From assembly GCA_963838805.1 (NCBI GenBank), contig CAWISK010000006.1, positions 124,001-188,000 of the forward strand: 64,000 bases of DNA, written 5' to 3'. The DNA is from CAVRQM01 sp963838805. Its GTDB lineage: Bacteria > Pseudomonadota > Alphaproteobacteria > Acetobacterales > Acetobacteraceae. Positions 34,476 through 43,576 of this stretch are shown in pieces. The position numbers and the translations under genes are program-made. The first letter of the stretch is position 1. Each line of letters opens with the position of its first letter. The notes beneath the pieces are model-generated. The model was not told where the DNA came from. It made no database searches and was given only the letters and a program-made list of their open reading frames with translations.

Positions 34476-35183
34476 TCACGCCTCTACGCCTTCGGCGCGC
34501 ACAACCCCGCCATGCGCGCTCGACCATGCGACCGGGTTCTCCAGGAAGCGGCGCACCTCGGCCAGCGCCTCCTCGGCGAAATACGGCCGGTCGCGGCACG
34601 CCTCCAGCACGTCCCACCAGGTGCAGAGGTGGTGCAGGGTGATGTCCATCGCTGCCAGCGTCTCGAAGCTGCCGGGGAACACGCCGTAGAAGAACACCAC
34701 GAACGCATGATTGACGATGGCGCCGGCCTCGCGCAGGGCTGTCGCGAAGCGGATCTTGCTCCGTCCGTCGGTGGTCAGGTCTTCGACCAGCAGCGTGCGC
34801 AGCCCCTCTGGCACATCGCCCTCGATCAGCGCGTTGCGGCCGAAGCCCTTCGGTTGCTTGCGCACATAGGCCATGGGCGTCAGCATCCGGTCGGCGATCC
34901 AGGCGGCGAACGGAATCCCGGCGGTCTCGCCGCCGGCGACCGCTTCGATGCTTTCATAACCGACGTGGCGGCCTATCTTCTCCACGGCGAGCTCGCAGAT
35001 CTTGGCCCGCGCGCGCGGGAAGAAGATGATGCGGCGGCAGTCTATGTAGACGGGCGACTTCCAGCCCGACGTGAAGGTGTAGGGTTCCTCGGGGCGGAAA
35101 TTGACGGCCTTGATCTCCAGCAGGATACGCGCAGCGGTCAGCGCCGCATCCCGGTCCCAATCGGTCATGTGCAGTTTCGTCAT
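34476..35183 (-). CDS. pyrE: Orotate phosphoribosyltransferase
   Basis: A 235-residue type I PRTase that converts orotate and PRPP to OMP in pyrimidine synthesis. It shows FTSGWKSPVYIDCRRIIFFPRAR at the N-terminus, the AGGETAGIPFAAW loop, YVRKQPKGFGRNALIEG (flexible loop with catalytic Lys), and the PRPP motif TLLVEDLTTDGRSK. The longer C-terminal extension (FYGVFPGSFETLAAMDITLHHLCTW) is usual in alphaproteobacteria. The start at 35183 gives the family N-terminus; an ATG five codons on is also possible. Confidence 0.93.
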   Translation of the reverse strand: MTKLHMTDWDRDAALTAARILLEIKAVNFRPEEPYTFTSGWKSPVYIDCRRIIFFPRARAKICELAVEKIGRHVGYESIEAVAGGETAGIPFAAWIADRMLTPMAYVRKQPKGFGRNALIEGDVPEGLRTLLVEDLTTDGRSKIRFATALREAGAIVNHAFVVFFYGVFPGSFETLAAMDITLHHLCTWWDVLEACRDRPYFAEEALAEVRRFLENPVAWSSAHGGVVRAEGVEA

Positions 35184-35266
35184 GGCGCCGGTCTCCGTTG
35201 CTCGCTTCGGTCTAGCGGCGGCGTGCCGGCAAATCCATCGCTGGCCGGACCGATGAGCGGGCACCG

Positions 35267-36325
35267 ATGAGCGGGGGCGACGGCACCGCCGGGCGCGACA
35301 CGCGGCGGGTACCCCGTGTGGCCCCGCCCGGCTCGGCGCAGGCGAGGATCTGGGTACTCGACGATCCCCGTGCCGGCACCTCGGCACAGGCGCTGGGCAT
35401 CGCCGAGCGGCTCGGCGTGCCGTTCCACCGCGTGCCTCTCGATTGGAACTGGATGGCGCATCTGGCGGGGCTTGTGCGCGGTGGTTCCCTGCTCGGTCTC
35501 GCCGGCCCCGGCGAGCGCCTCGTGTTGCCGCCAGGGGCGGCGCGGCCGCTGCTGGTGCTGTCGGCGAGCAGCCGATCGGCGGCGGTGGCCCGCTGGCTGA
35601 AGTCGCGGCTGGGTTGCCGACTGGTGCATTGCATGCGACCCGGGCTGACGTCAGCGCTGGGCGGGGCCGCGCGGCGCGACGGCTATGACCTGCTGGTGAT
35701 CCCCGAGCACGACCACAAGCGGGCGGCGGCGAACGTGCTGCCCGTCCTGGGCGCGCCGCACCGGATCGGCCCGCAGACCCTGCGCGAGGCGGCCGAGCAA
35801 TGGGGCGAGCGCCTCGACTACCTGCCGCGTCCGCGCGTGGCCCTGCTGGTGGGCGGCCCGGTGGGCGGCACCGACATGGAGCCGGCCCGCGCGCACGGGC
35901 TCGCCCGCAGGGTCGCGCGTGTGGTGGCCGGGCTGGGCGGCTCGGTGCTCGCCACCACGAGCCGGCGCACCGGCCGCGAGGCATCCGACGCGCTGGCGGC
36001 CGGGCTGGGTCAGGTCATGCACCTGCTGTATCGCTGGGGCGAGCCGGGTGAGAACCCGTATGTCGGATTCCTGGCCGCCTCCGACGCGGTGGTCGTCACC
36101 GCCGATTCGATGTCGATGCTGAGCGAGGCCTGCGCCACCTCGGTCCCGGTCCATGTCGTCTTGCCTGAACTGGCCGGCGCGGGCCATCGCCGGTTTGTGG
36201 CGCGGCTGGCCGAAGCCGGGCAGGTACGGCCGTTCCGCGCAGATTTGTCGCCCTGGCCGCGCGCGCCGCTGGACGAGGCGGGGCGGGTCGCGGCGGAAAT
36301 AAGGCGTCGTTTCGCGGTCGAGTGA
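35267..36325 (+). CDS. ELM1/GtrOC1-family protein (DUF1022)
   Basis: A 352-residue protein of the mitochondrial-fission-ELM1-like family, widespread in alphaproteobacteria. Recognisable blocks are WVLDDPRAGTSAQALGIAERLG at the start, HCMRPGLTSALGG, DLLVIPEHDHKR, ALLVGGPVGGTDM and YVGFLAASDAVVVTADSMSMLSEACAT. The fold looks like a GT-B glycosyltransferase (the Gly-rich ALLVGG and the D-S-x-S-M-x-S-E block), suggesting a sugar-transfer role in the cell envelope, but this is unproven. The following small gene overlaps by GTGA. Confidence 0.82.
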   Translation: MSGGDGTAGRDTRRVPRVAPPGSAQARIWVLDDPRAGTSAQALGIAERLGVPFHRVPLDWNWMAHLAGLVRGGSLLGLAGPGERLVLPPGAARPLLVLSASSRSAAVARWLKSRLGCRLVHCMRPGLTSALGGAARRDGYDLLVIPEHDHKRAAANVLPVLGAPHRIGPQTLREAAEQWGERLDYLPRPRVALLVGGPVGGTDMEPARAHGLARRVARVVAGLGGSVLATTSRRTGREASDALAAGLGQVMHLLYRWGEPGENPYVGFLAASDAVVVTADSMSMLSEACATSVPVHVVLPELAGAGHRRFVARLAEAGQVRPFRADLSPWPRAPLDEAGRVAAEIRRRFAVE

Positions 36326-36372
36326 CCGCCCCCGCATTGCGGCGCGGGGGCAAGGCGCCTAGTTTGGCGGCC

Positions 36373-36612
36373 ATGGGACGCGAGTTCAGCCATATCGGCC
36401 GCCGCTGCGAGCGGGCTGTCGTTACCGCCTACGGTGAGTTGCGGGCGCTCGGCACCGGCGATCTGGCGGCGTTCGGCGCCTGCACCACGCTGTACCGCAT
36501 CCACCACCCGGAGGCGTCGATCGACGAAGCCCGCAGGCTGGTCGCCGAATGGATCGACCATCATCTGGTACGGGCCGATCGCGGCCCGACCACCGGCTGC
36601 GACTGCGACTGA
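36373..36612 (+). CDS. Conserved small alphaproteobacterial protein
   Basis: A 79-residue protein beginning MGREFSHIGRRCERAVVTAYGELRALG and continuing ACTTLYRIHHPEASIDEARRLVAEWID. I recognise the pattern as a small conserved family without a named domain; no function is known. An upstream GTG at 36322 overlapping the ELM1 stop would add 17 residues but gives a poor N-terminus. Confidence 0.65.
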   Translation: MGREFSHIGRRCERAVVTAYGELRALGTGDLAAFGACTTLYRIHHPEASIDEARRLVAEWIDHHLVRADRGPTTGCDCD

Positions 36613-36619
36613 CGGAGGT

Positions 36620-37237
36620 CTACTGGCTCGGTTGCTGGCCGAGTCCGGACGGGCTGAAGTCCGGCAAGGGCGGCAGAGGCGCCAGCGGCGCGGCACTGAC
36701 CGCGGGCGGCGGCGGGGCGGTTTCCGTGGGCTGTGGCGCGGGTGCCGCGGCTGGCGGCGCGGATTGCGTGGCGGCTTCGGTATAATCGGGAACGATCCGC
36801 GCCTGCTTGCCGGCGATCACCAGGACATTGGTGCCGACGGCCAGCGGTATCCTGTCCTTCTGCGTCACAGATACCAGGACGTCTTTCGGTTCGCGCACGA
36901 TGTACTCATAGGCCGTGGTGTCGGCCGCCACATGCTCGACCCCGCTGCCGACCAGCCCGCCGATAAGCGCCCCGCCAAGGGCTCCGAACGCCGAGCCGAC
37001 GCTGCCGCCCGGCGTCTGCGAGCCGGCGATGCCGCCCGCCGCACCGCCCGCCGCGACGCCCACCACGCCCGGCGCGCTCACATCCACCTTGCGCGCGCCG
37101 ATCACGACGCCGCGCTCCACCGGGTTGGCCTGCTGCACGGCGATCGTCGAATAGGTATTGGGGGAGTATTTCGGGCCGCAGCCGGCAAGCAGCGGGAGCA
37201 AACCCAACGCCAGGCCAACCCGCAGCGAACACACCAT
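36620..37237 (-). CDS. Outer-membrane lipoprotein with glycine-zipper (SlyB-like)
   Basis: A 205-residue lipoprotein. The lipobox LLAGC places the lipidated Cys at residue 20. A SlyB/PcP-type domain follows, with NPVERGVVIGARKVDVS, the glycine zipper VVGVAAGGAAGGIAGSQ and GSAFGALGGALIGGLVGSGVE. Then come a beta part (YEYIVREPKDVLVSVTQKD) and a Pro/Ala-rich tail. Such proteins are structural envelope lipoproteins. It converges with the small gene on the plus strand. Confidence 0.85.
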   Translation of the reverse strand: MVCSLRVGLALGLLPLLAGCGPKYSPNTYSTIAVQQANPVERGVVIGARKVDVSAPGVVGVAAGGAAGGIAGSQTPGGSVGSAFGALGGALIGGLVGSGVEHVAADTTAYEYIVREPKDVLVSVTQKDRIPLAVGTNVLVIAGKQARIVPDYTEAATQSAPPAAAPAPQPTETAPPPPAVSAAPLAPLPPLPDFSPSGLGQQPSQ

Positions 37238-37330
37238 CCCATCACCTCCGAAATCGCGCCGGGACATAGTGCGCCCGCCCGCCCGTGTCACGCCTGCCTT
37301 TCGCAGTTGCGAAGAAGGCGGCGCCCGTCG

Positions 37331-38461
37331 ATGCTGCGCCGCATGGACGTGCAACAATTCGACGCGCTCGTGATCGGCGCGGGCATCGCTGGCGCCACGG
37401 TCGCGGCCCATCTCGCCCCGGATCGGAGGGTGGCGCTGATCGAGGCGGAGGAGGCCGCCGGCTATCACACGACGGGCCGCTCGGCGGCGTTGTGGACCGC
37501 CAATTACGGACCGCCGGACGTGCGCACCCTGACGATGCTCTCGCGCCCGTTCTTCGAGCGGCCACCGCCGGGTTTTGCCGAGGTGCCGCTGATGTCGCGG
37601 CGCCCCGTGCTGACCCTGGCCCGCGCCGGCGAACAGGCGACGTTTGCGGCGGCGCTGCAAGCCGGGGTGGGGCTGCACGAGGTGTCGCTCGACGAGGCGC
37701 TGCGGATGGTGCCGGCGCTGCGGCCCGGCTACGCGGCGCGGGCCGCGATCGAGGACGATGCGTTCGACATGGACGTATCCGCCCTTCACCAGGGATTTCT
37801 GCGGCAGATGCGGGCGCGGGGCGGCGTGCTCGCACTGCGCAGCCGCACCGCGCGGATCGAACGGCGGGATGGTCGCTGGCACGCCGAGGTCAGTGGCGGA
37901 GGCTGCTTCGCGGCTCCGATCCTCGTGAACGCGGCCGGGGCTTGGGGCGACGCGGTGGCGGGACAGGCGGGGTTGCCGCCGCTCGGGCTGGTGCCGAAGC
38001 GCCGCACCGGCATCATCATCGCGCCCGCGCCCTGGGACGTTCATGCCTGGCCGATGGTGGGAGACCTCGCCCAGACCTGGTACACGCGGCCGGAGGCACG
38101 CACGCGGCTGATGCTGTCGCCGGCCGACGAAACCCCGATGCATCCGCACGACGTGCAGCCGGACGAACTCGACGTCGCGGTGGCGGTCGATCGCATGCAG
38201 CAGGCGCTGGATATCGAAGTGACGCGCGTGGAGCGGGCGTGGGCGGGGCTGCGCACCTTCACGCCGGACGGCAATCCGGCCTTCGGCTGGGATGCGGCCG
38301 CGGACGGATTCTTCTGGTGCGTGGGGCAGGGTGGCTATGGCATCCAGACCTCACCCGCTGCGGGCAGGCTCGTGGCCGACTTGATCGCCGGGCGCGATCC
38401 GGGCGGGCTGGCCGCGGTCCTGCCCCGGCTCGATCCGCGCCGGTTCGCCGCGGAGGGCTGA
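37331..38461 (+). CDS. FAD-dependent oxidoreductase (DadA/DAO family)
   Basis: A 376-residue flavoprotein. FAD-binding is seen in DALVIGAGIAGATVAAHL near residue 10, VALIEAEEAAGYHTTGRSAA, and VGQGGYGIQTSPAAGRLVADL at the end, which closes the FAD site. The family oxidises D-amino acids, glycine or similar amines. It starts at 37331, with an alternative ATG at 37343; neither has a strong ribosome site. No dedicated partner gene is adjacent. Confidence 0.86.
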   Translation: MLRRMDVQQFDALVIGAGIAGATVAAHLAPDRRVALIEAEEAAGYHTTGRSAALWTANYGPPDVRTLTMLSRPFFERPPPGFAEVPLMSRRPVLTLARAGEQATFAAALQAGVGLHEVSLDEALRMVPALRPGYAARAAIEDDAFDMDVSALHQGFLRQMRARGGVLALRSRTARIERRDGRWHAEVSGGGCFAAPILVNAAGAWGDAVAGQAGLPPLGLVPKRRTGIIIAPAPWDVHAWPMVGDLAQTWYTRPEARTRLMLSPADETPMHPHDVQPDELDVAVAVDRMQQALDIEVTRVERAWAGLRTFTPDGNPAFGWDAAADGFFWCVGQGGYGIQTSPAAGRLVADLIAGRDPGGLAAVLPRLDPRRFAAEG

Positions 38462-38535
38462 CCGCGCGGCGCTTCACCTGCCGTTCAGCAACATCCTCCA
38501 GGATGATGGCGGACCCATCTCCGCGAGGATTGCCG

Positions 38536-40216
38536 ATGAAGCGCCTGAGCTTGCGTACACTGCTGTTTGGTCTCGCCCTGATCGGCACGGTCGCCTGCGC
38601 CGGTATCGGCGGCGTCGGGTTGCTGGCGCTGGAGCGGATGTCGGGGGCGCTGGCGCATTTCGCGGTGCTGCAGGACGCGCTGCGGCTGCACCGCGAGGCG
38701 GACGCGAAGATGGATGCCCTGCGCGCCGACGTGCTGCGTGCCGTCGCCTCGGCCTCGGGCACCAGCCGCGAAAAGCCGGACTCGATCCGCGCCGACGCCA
38801 AGGACGATACCACCGTGATGACCCGCGATCTCGCAGGTGAACCGGCAGGCAGCTCTGCCGTCCGAGGTCGCTGCCGGCTACCGGCAGATTTCCGCGATCC
38901 TGCCGCGCTTCGTCCAGCAGACCGGCGACGCTGTCGAGCTGAGCTTCCGCGATCCCGCCGCGGGCGCCAGGGCGTATGAGGGATTCGACAGCCAGTTCAC
39001 CGATCTGCAAACGTCGATGGACAGCACGCGCGATCGCTTGCAGGGAGCGGTGGCGGCGGCGCAGGCGTCCGGGGCGCGCGTCCGGGCAGGCGCCTGGACC
39101 ACGATGATCGGCGCCATCGCGTTGGGCCTGGCCGTGCTGTTTGGCGCCGCGATCATGCTGCTGCGATCGATCCTGGTGCTGCTGAACGGGGTGGCCGCTG
39201 CCATGACCCGGCTCGCCAAGGGCGAGGCGCTGACGGAGATCCCGGGCGCTGGCCGGAGGGATGCGGTCGGCAGGATGGCGACTTCCATTGAGGTGTTCCG
39301 CGACAACCACGCCGAAGCCGAGCGCCTGGCCGCCGAGCAGAGCGCGGAACGGGAAGCGAAGCAGCGCCGCGCGCAGCAGATCGAACGCCTCGTGAGCGTG
39401 TTCCAGGACGGCGTGGGCGCGCTCACGGGCAAGCTCGCCGGCTCTTCCGCGGAGCTCGAAGCCACGGCGCGGTCGCTCACCGGCACCGCCGAGCAGACCG
39501 GCCAGCAGGCCGGCAACGCAGCCGCCGCGGTATCCGAGGCAAGTTCGGGCGTGCAGACGGTCGCAGCCGCCGCCGAGCAACTGACCGCCAGCATCGGCGA
39601 GATCAGCCGGCAGGTGACGCAGTCGGCCCGCATCACCCAGGGAGCGGTGGAGGATGTGCGGCGCACCGACCGTATCGTGCATACGCTGGAGGACGGCGCG
39701 AGCCGGATCGGCGATGTGGTGGGGTTGATCACCACCATTGCCGGTCAAACCAATTTGCTGGCGCTGAATGCCACGATCGAGGCCGCCCGCGCCGGCGATG
39801 CCGGCAAGGGATTTGCCGTGGTCGCCTCGGAGGTGAAGAATCTCGCGCAGCAGACCGGGCGGGCCACCGAGGAGATCGGCGGCCAGGTGAGCCAGATCCA
39901 GTCGGCGACGCGCGATGCGGTGGCGGCGATCCAGGGCATTTCCAAGACCATCGAGCAGGTGAGCGCCATCGCCACCACCATCGCCGCGGCGGTCGAGGAG
40001 CAGGGGGCGGCCACCGCCGAGATCGCCCGCAACGTGCAGTTGACGGCCACGAGCACCGATCAGGTGGGCCGCACCTTGACGGAGCTGAACGGGACGGCGA
40101 GCGCCACGGGCGGGGCAGCCGGGAAGGTGCTGTCGGTGGCTTCCGTGCTGTCGCGTCAGGCCGAGCAGCTGTCCGGGGAGGTTGGCAGCTTCGTCGCCAA
40201 TGTGCGCGCCGCCTGA
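38536..40216 (+). CDS. Methyl-accepting chemotaxis protein (frameshifted)
   Basis: A chemoreceptor with a first membrane span (LLFGLALIGTVACAGIGGVGLLAL), a ~170-residue periplasmic four-helix-type sensor, a second span (MIGAIALGLAVLFGAAIMLL), HAMP (LAKGEALTEIPGAGRRDAVGRM) and a signalling tip with LLALNATIEAARAGDAGKGFAVVASEVKNLA. One surplus G at about 38836 shifts the frame inside the sensor domain; repaired, the protein has 559 residues. No che genes are nearby, so it is an orphan receptor. The missing pentapeptide tether (it ends FVANVRAA) is normal for many alphaproteobacterial MCPs. Confidence 0.87.
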
Positions 40217-40288
40217 GTGAAGGCACGCAACGTTCTGGCCCGTTATGCATTGCATGTCTGTCGCAGACCGAACCACAGGAGACGGACA

Positions 40289-40621
40289 ATGCCGGAATCA
40301 CGAGGCCAGAAGGAGACGATCGCCCGCGTCATGCACGAGGCCAAGCATGGCGAGCTCAAGAGCGCGGGCGGCCGCAAGGTGAAGAGCCGCAAGCAGGCGG
40401 TGGCGATCGCGCTGCACGAGGCGGGGGCATCGAAATACGAGAGCAAAGGGGCGAACCAGCGCAATTTGCGCCACACCAAGGTGAAGGAACGTCGCGGCGA
40501 GACCTACCGCGATGAGGCCGAGGGTTCGCGGGCGGCGCTCTATGCCGAGGCAAAGCGGCGCGGCATTCCCGGCCGGTCGAAGATGAACAAGGCCGAGCTG
40601 TCGCGCGCTTTGCGGCACTGA
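40289..40621 (+). CDS. DUF6496 small basic protein
   Basis: A 110-residue, strongly basic protein. The N-terminal part (IARVMHEAKHGELKSAGGRKVKSRKQAVAIALHEAG) matches the DUF6496 family, and the C-terminus (LYAEAKRRGIPGRSKMNKAELSRAL) resembles a Rho-N/SAP-like nucleic-acid-binding helix pair. It is probably a small DNA-associated protein. ACAGGAGAC precedes the ATG. Confidence 0.78.
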   Translation: MPESRGQKETIARVMHEAKHGELKSAGGRKVKSRKQAVAIALHEAGASKYESKGANQRNLRHTKVKERRGETYRDEAEGSRAALYAEAKRRGIPGRSKMNKAELSRALRH

Positions 40622-40628
40622 CCGCGGA

Positions 40629-41429
40629 CTATCCCCGCAGCGACTCGTACGCGCGGCGCACTTCCTCGGCGCCGTACAGCCGCTCCAGCCGGCGGATGAT
40701 GAAGTGGCCGCGTGCCTTGCCCTGAAAATGATCAACGAACACGCCGTTGATCACGGCCCCCGTTGCGGCGCCCACGATCGGCAGCGACTCTGCGGCCACC
40801 TTCCAGGCGACCGGCACGCCGAAGCGGGCGGCGACGAGTGCGACCGCACGCGGCAACACCTGGCTGAAGCTCCGGCCGGCCATGCCCCCGAGCGCCTGAG
40901 CAAACCCCAGGCGAACGGCGTAGTAGCCGAAATCCGCCTCGTCGTCGGCGGCGGACGGGCTGCCGAAGGCGAACACCTGGAGGCATTCCAGCTTCGCCGC
41001 CTCGCTGGCCAGATCCTCGCCTTCTTCGCCTGCGGTCTGGGCGATCGCTCGCATCAGGACGGTGGTGGTGAAGGGAAGCTCGGCGACCACGCCGGGCAGA
41101 CCGGCGAGCCCGCCGCCTGCGCCGGAGGCGATGACGGTGGCGGTGTTGATCCAGCGCGAGGCAAGCGCGCGATCCAGCCAAGGCAGTCCGGTGCGGCGCC
41201 CGACGCTGCGAGCCGCCACGTCGAAGGAGATGCTCAGCGCCCGTTCCAGCGCGTCGCGGATGCTGTCGGTGACCGGCTCGGGCAGCAGGTGCGCGCCCGG
41301 GAGTGTCACGCGCTCGACCGCGCGCCCGAGGACGCTGGTGAGACGGACGATGAGGCTGCTCTCGTCTAGCAGCCGCGCGGCGCGGCGCAGATCGGCCAGG
41401 TCGGTGTCCGCGAAAACATGATCTGCCAT
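40629..41429 (-). CDS. EcsC-family protein
   Basis: A 266-residue protein of the EcsC group. Family features are an amphipathic glycine-rich middle (ASGAGGGLAGLPGVVAELPFTTTVLMRAIAQ), ECLQVFAFGS, and the C-terminal block ARFGVPVAWKVAAESLPIVGAATGAVINGVFVDHFQ. EcsC proteins associate with membranes; a protease-related role is known in Bacillus, but the role in proteobacteria is not clear. The start at 41429 has a GAGG eight bases upstream. Confidence 0.83.
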   Translation of the reverse strand: MADHVFADTDLADLRRAARLLDESSLIVRLTSVLGRAVERVTLPGAHLLPEPVTDSIRDALERALSISFDVAARSVGRRTGLPWLDRALASRWINTATVIASGAGGGLAGLPGVVAELPFTTTVLMRAIAQTAGEEGEDLASEAAKLECLQVFAFGSPSAADDEADFGYYAVRLGFAQALGGMAGRSFSQVLPRAVALVAARFGVPVAWKVAAESLPIVGAATGAVINGVFVDHFQGKARGHFIIRRLERLYGAEEVRRAYESLRG

Positions 41430-41574
41430 CAGCGCTGCCTCGGGACGGTTTCGATGATCATAGAGCCGAGTCCGGCGACACCGGCACCCGGCAGGCGATC
41501 CGCATGGGCTGTCGGGGTGGTGGGAACGCGAGACGGGACTTATGGTTTGCGCCCATTCTCGGAGGAGCCGATCC

Positions 41575-41781
41575 ATGAAGCTGAGCGCCCGCAACCAGAT
41601 CAGGGGCCGGATCACCGCCGTGACCAAGGGGCAGACGACCGGCCATGTTCTCATCGAGATCGGGAACGGCGTGGTCGTTTATTCCTCGATCACCAACGAT
41701 GCGATCGACGAGCTGGGCCTGAAGGTCGGCGACGAGGCCCTGGCCGTCATCAAGGCGTCCGACGTGATGGTCGCGAAATAG
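41575..41781 (+). CDS. Molybdate-binding Mop (TOBE-domain) protein
   Basis: A 68-residue molbindin-type protein, a single Mop/TOBE domain (MKLSARNQIRGRITAVTKG, then VLIEIGNGVVVYSSITNDAIDELGLKVGDEALAVIKASDVM). Such proteins assemble as hexamers that store or buffer molybdate in the cytoplasm. GGAGGAG lies ahead of the ATG. Its stop is 25 bases from the end of the converging seven-gene operon that encodes a molybdopterin enzyme and a ModA-like binding protein, so a shared link to molybdenum is likely. Confidence 0.88.
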   Translation: MKLSARNQIRGRITAVTKGQTTGHVLIEIGNGVVVYSSITNDAIDELGLKVGDEALAVIKASDVMVAK

Positions 41782-41806
41782 GCAGCGGCTCTCCGGGCCG
41801 TCCGGG

Positions 41807-42511
41807 TCACGATCGCCGGGTCTGGCCCGCGACCCGGACCAGAACCCGCATGATGCGCGTCCCCGCACGCAGCGTGCCGCGCAAATTGCCGGACACTTTC
41901 GACTTCCCGGCGATGCGCCGCCGGTAGGGCACTGGCACTTCGAGGATACGCAGGCGGCCTGCTGCCGCGCGTACCTGCATCTCCAGGTTCCAGCCATATC
42001 CCATCTCGCGCATCCCGAGCCGCGCCAGCGTTTCAGCGCGGATCGCGCGGAAGGCGCACATATCGGTGTAGCGTGTGCCGCAAAGCAGACCGACGACCAT
42101 GCCGACCACCCGCCCCGCGGCCAGCTGATGCCAGCTCATGCTGCCCTTCTCACGTGTCCCTCGCGCGCGGCTGGCGATGACGAAATCCTGCGAGCCATCG
42201 AGTAACGGGCCGGTCAGCGATGGCAGCGCGTCGGGAACATCGGCGCCATCGCCATCCAGGAACACCAGGATGTCCGCGCCGCGCGCGGCGGCGAACGCGG
42301 CCCCGGAAGCACAGGCCTGTCCGTAGCCAGGGCGCCCCTCGATCAGCACCTCTGCGCCGGCGGCGCGCGCTTCTGCGACCGTGTTGTCCCGGCTGTTTCC
42401 ATCGACGACCACGATCAATCCGACATGCTTACGCGGCAGACCGCGCACGGTGGGACCGATCGCGTACTCTTCGTTCAGGACCGGGATGATCGCGGCGACA
42501 GGCGGTGTCAC
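41807..42511 (-). CDS. Glycosyltransferase family 2 (polyprenyl-phosphate sugar synthase-like)
   Basis: A 234-residue GT-A enzyme. AAIIPVLNEEYAIGPTVRGL opens the fold, VVVDGNSRDNTVAEAR is the nucleotide-binding part, ILVFLDGDGADVPDAL gives the metal-binding DxD, and GYGWNLEMQVRAA is the acceptor segment. The likeness to dolichyl-phosphate-glucose/mannose synthases suggests it loads a sugar on a lipid carrier, which would suit the GT-C enzyme upstream. The C-terminal membrane spans found in some relatives are absent. The GTG start forms a GTGA overlap with the radical SAM stop. It is the last gene of the operon. Confidence 0.87.
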   Translation of the reverse strand: MTPPVAAIIPVLNEEYAIGPTVRGLPRKHVGLIVVVDGNSRDNTVAEARAAGAEVLIEGRPGYGQACASGAAFAAARGADILVFLDGDGADVPDALPSLTGPLLDGSQDFVIASRARGTREKGSMSWHQLAAGRVVGMVVGLLCGTRYTDMCAFRAIRAETLARLGMREMGYGWNLEMQVRAAAGRLRILEVPVPYRRRIAGKSKVSGNLRGTLRAGTRIMRVLVRVAGQTRRS

Positions 42512-43576
42512 AGGCTCCAACGCAGTCCGCAACTGGCGCAGGCGCGCGGCGGCGCATCGCTCAGCAGCGCCGCGCGGAAATCCTGATAGCGGGGGCCGTT
42601 CCAGATGTCTCGCAGGCTCTGCTGGCTGGCATTGCCGAGCGTGAAATCGTCATATCCGTGCATCGAGAACGGAGCGATGCAGCACGGGATCGCGCGCCCG
42701 TGCGCGGTGAAATACATCAGCGACCACGGCCGGCGGCACAGCGACCACGGCTTGTCGTCGGCTTGTCGCTTCAGGCTGGTGCCAGGCTCGGTGGCACCCG
42801 AGGCGTCGAAATTTATGCCGAGATCGCGGGCCAGGCGCCTCGGCCGCGCGCAGCGGTGCCGCCTCGTCGGCCGCCAGGCTCTCGAACAGAGCCTGCTCCG
42901 GACGCGCGAGGCCAAGCCCCCCGGGCGGGAAAACCAGGCGCTGCAAGTGGACAGCGCGCACGCCGATATCGTGTGCCAGCGCCACGAAGGCCGGCAATTG
43001 GTCGATCGTCTCGCGCAGGCCCGTCAGCCACAGGGACACAGCCGGCCGGCTCCAGCCTTCCTCACGCTGCGCCGCCGTGAAGGCACGCAAATTGCGCACG
43101 ATGCGATGGAAATAGTCCTTGCCGCGCACCGCCAGGAACGCTTTCGCATCGGCGGCATCCAGCGAGACCCGCAGCTCATCCAATCCGGCCTCGGCCAGCG
43201 CGCGGCCGTTCTTCGGGTTGAGCAGCGTGCCGTTGGTGTTGAACAGCACATAGGCGCCGCGTGCCTTGAGATAGGACACCATGCGCGGCAGGGTCTTGAC
43301 CAGCATTGGCTCGCCGACGCCGTGCAGCACGACCCGCGAGATGTTCGGAACCTGATCGACGATACGGGTGAACAGGCCCCAGTCCATGTCGGCCGGGGGC
43401 TCCAGCTCCTCGAAGGTGCGCGGGCAGGTCTCGCACAGCAGATTGCAGCGATTTGTGACTTCAAGATACAGGCAGACCGGTTCGCCTTCCGCGACACTGG
43501 TCCGACTATCGCCGACCGTCTCGAAATACCGGCTGGGGTCCGGGCGATCCGGTTTCGTAAGGACTTCCGACATCAT
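42508..43576 (-). CDS. Radical SAM/SPASM-domain protein (frameshifted)
   Basis: A radical SAM enzyme. The 4Fe-4S motif CNLLCETC (C44, C48, C51) follows YLEVTNR, and the barrel shows LHGVGEPMLVKTLPRMVSYLKARG and FNTNGTLL. The C-terminal SPASM-like part has PCCIAPFSMHGYDDFTLGNASQQSLRDIW and ACASCGL. One surplus base near 42835 breaks the frame between LRAAEA and LARDLGINFDASG; repaired length is 355. SPASM proteins usually modify peptides or small substrates, but some act on sugars, alcohols or lipids. It sits between two glycosyltransferase genes with 4-base overlaps on both sides, so it probably tailors the product they build. Confidence 0.85.
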
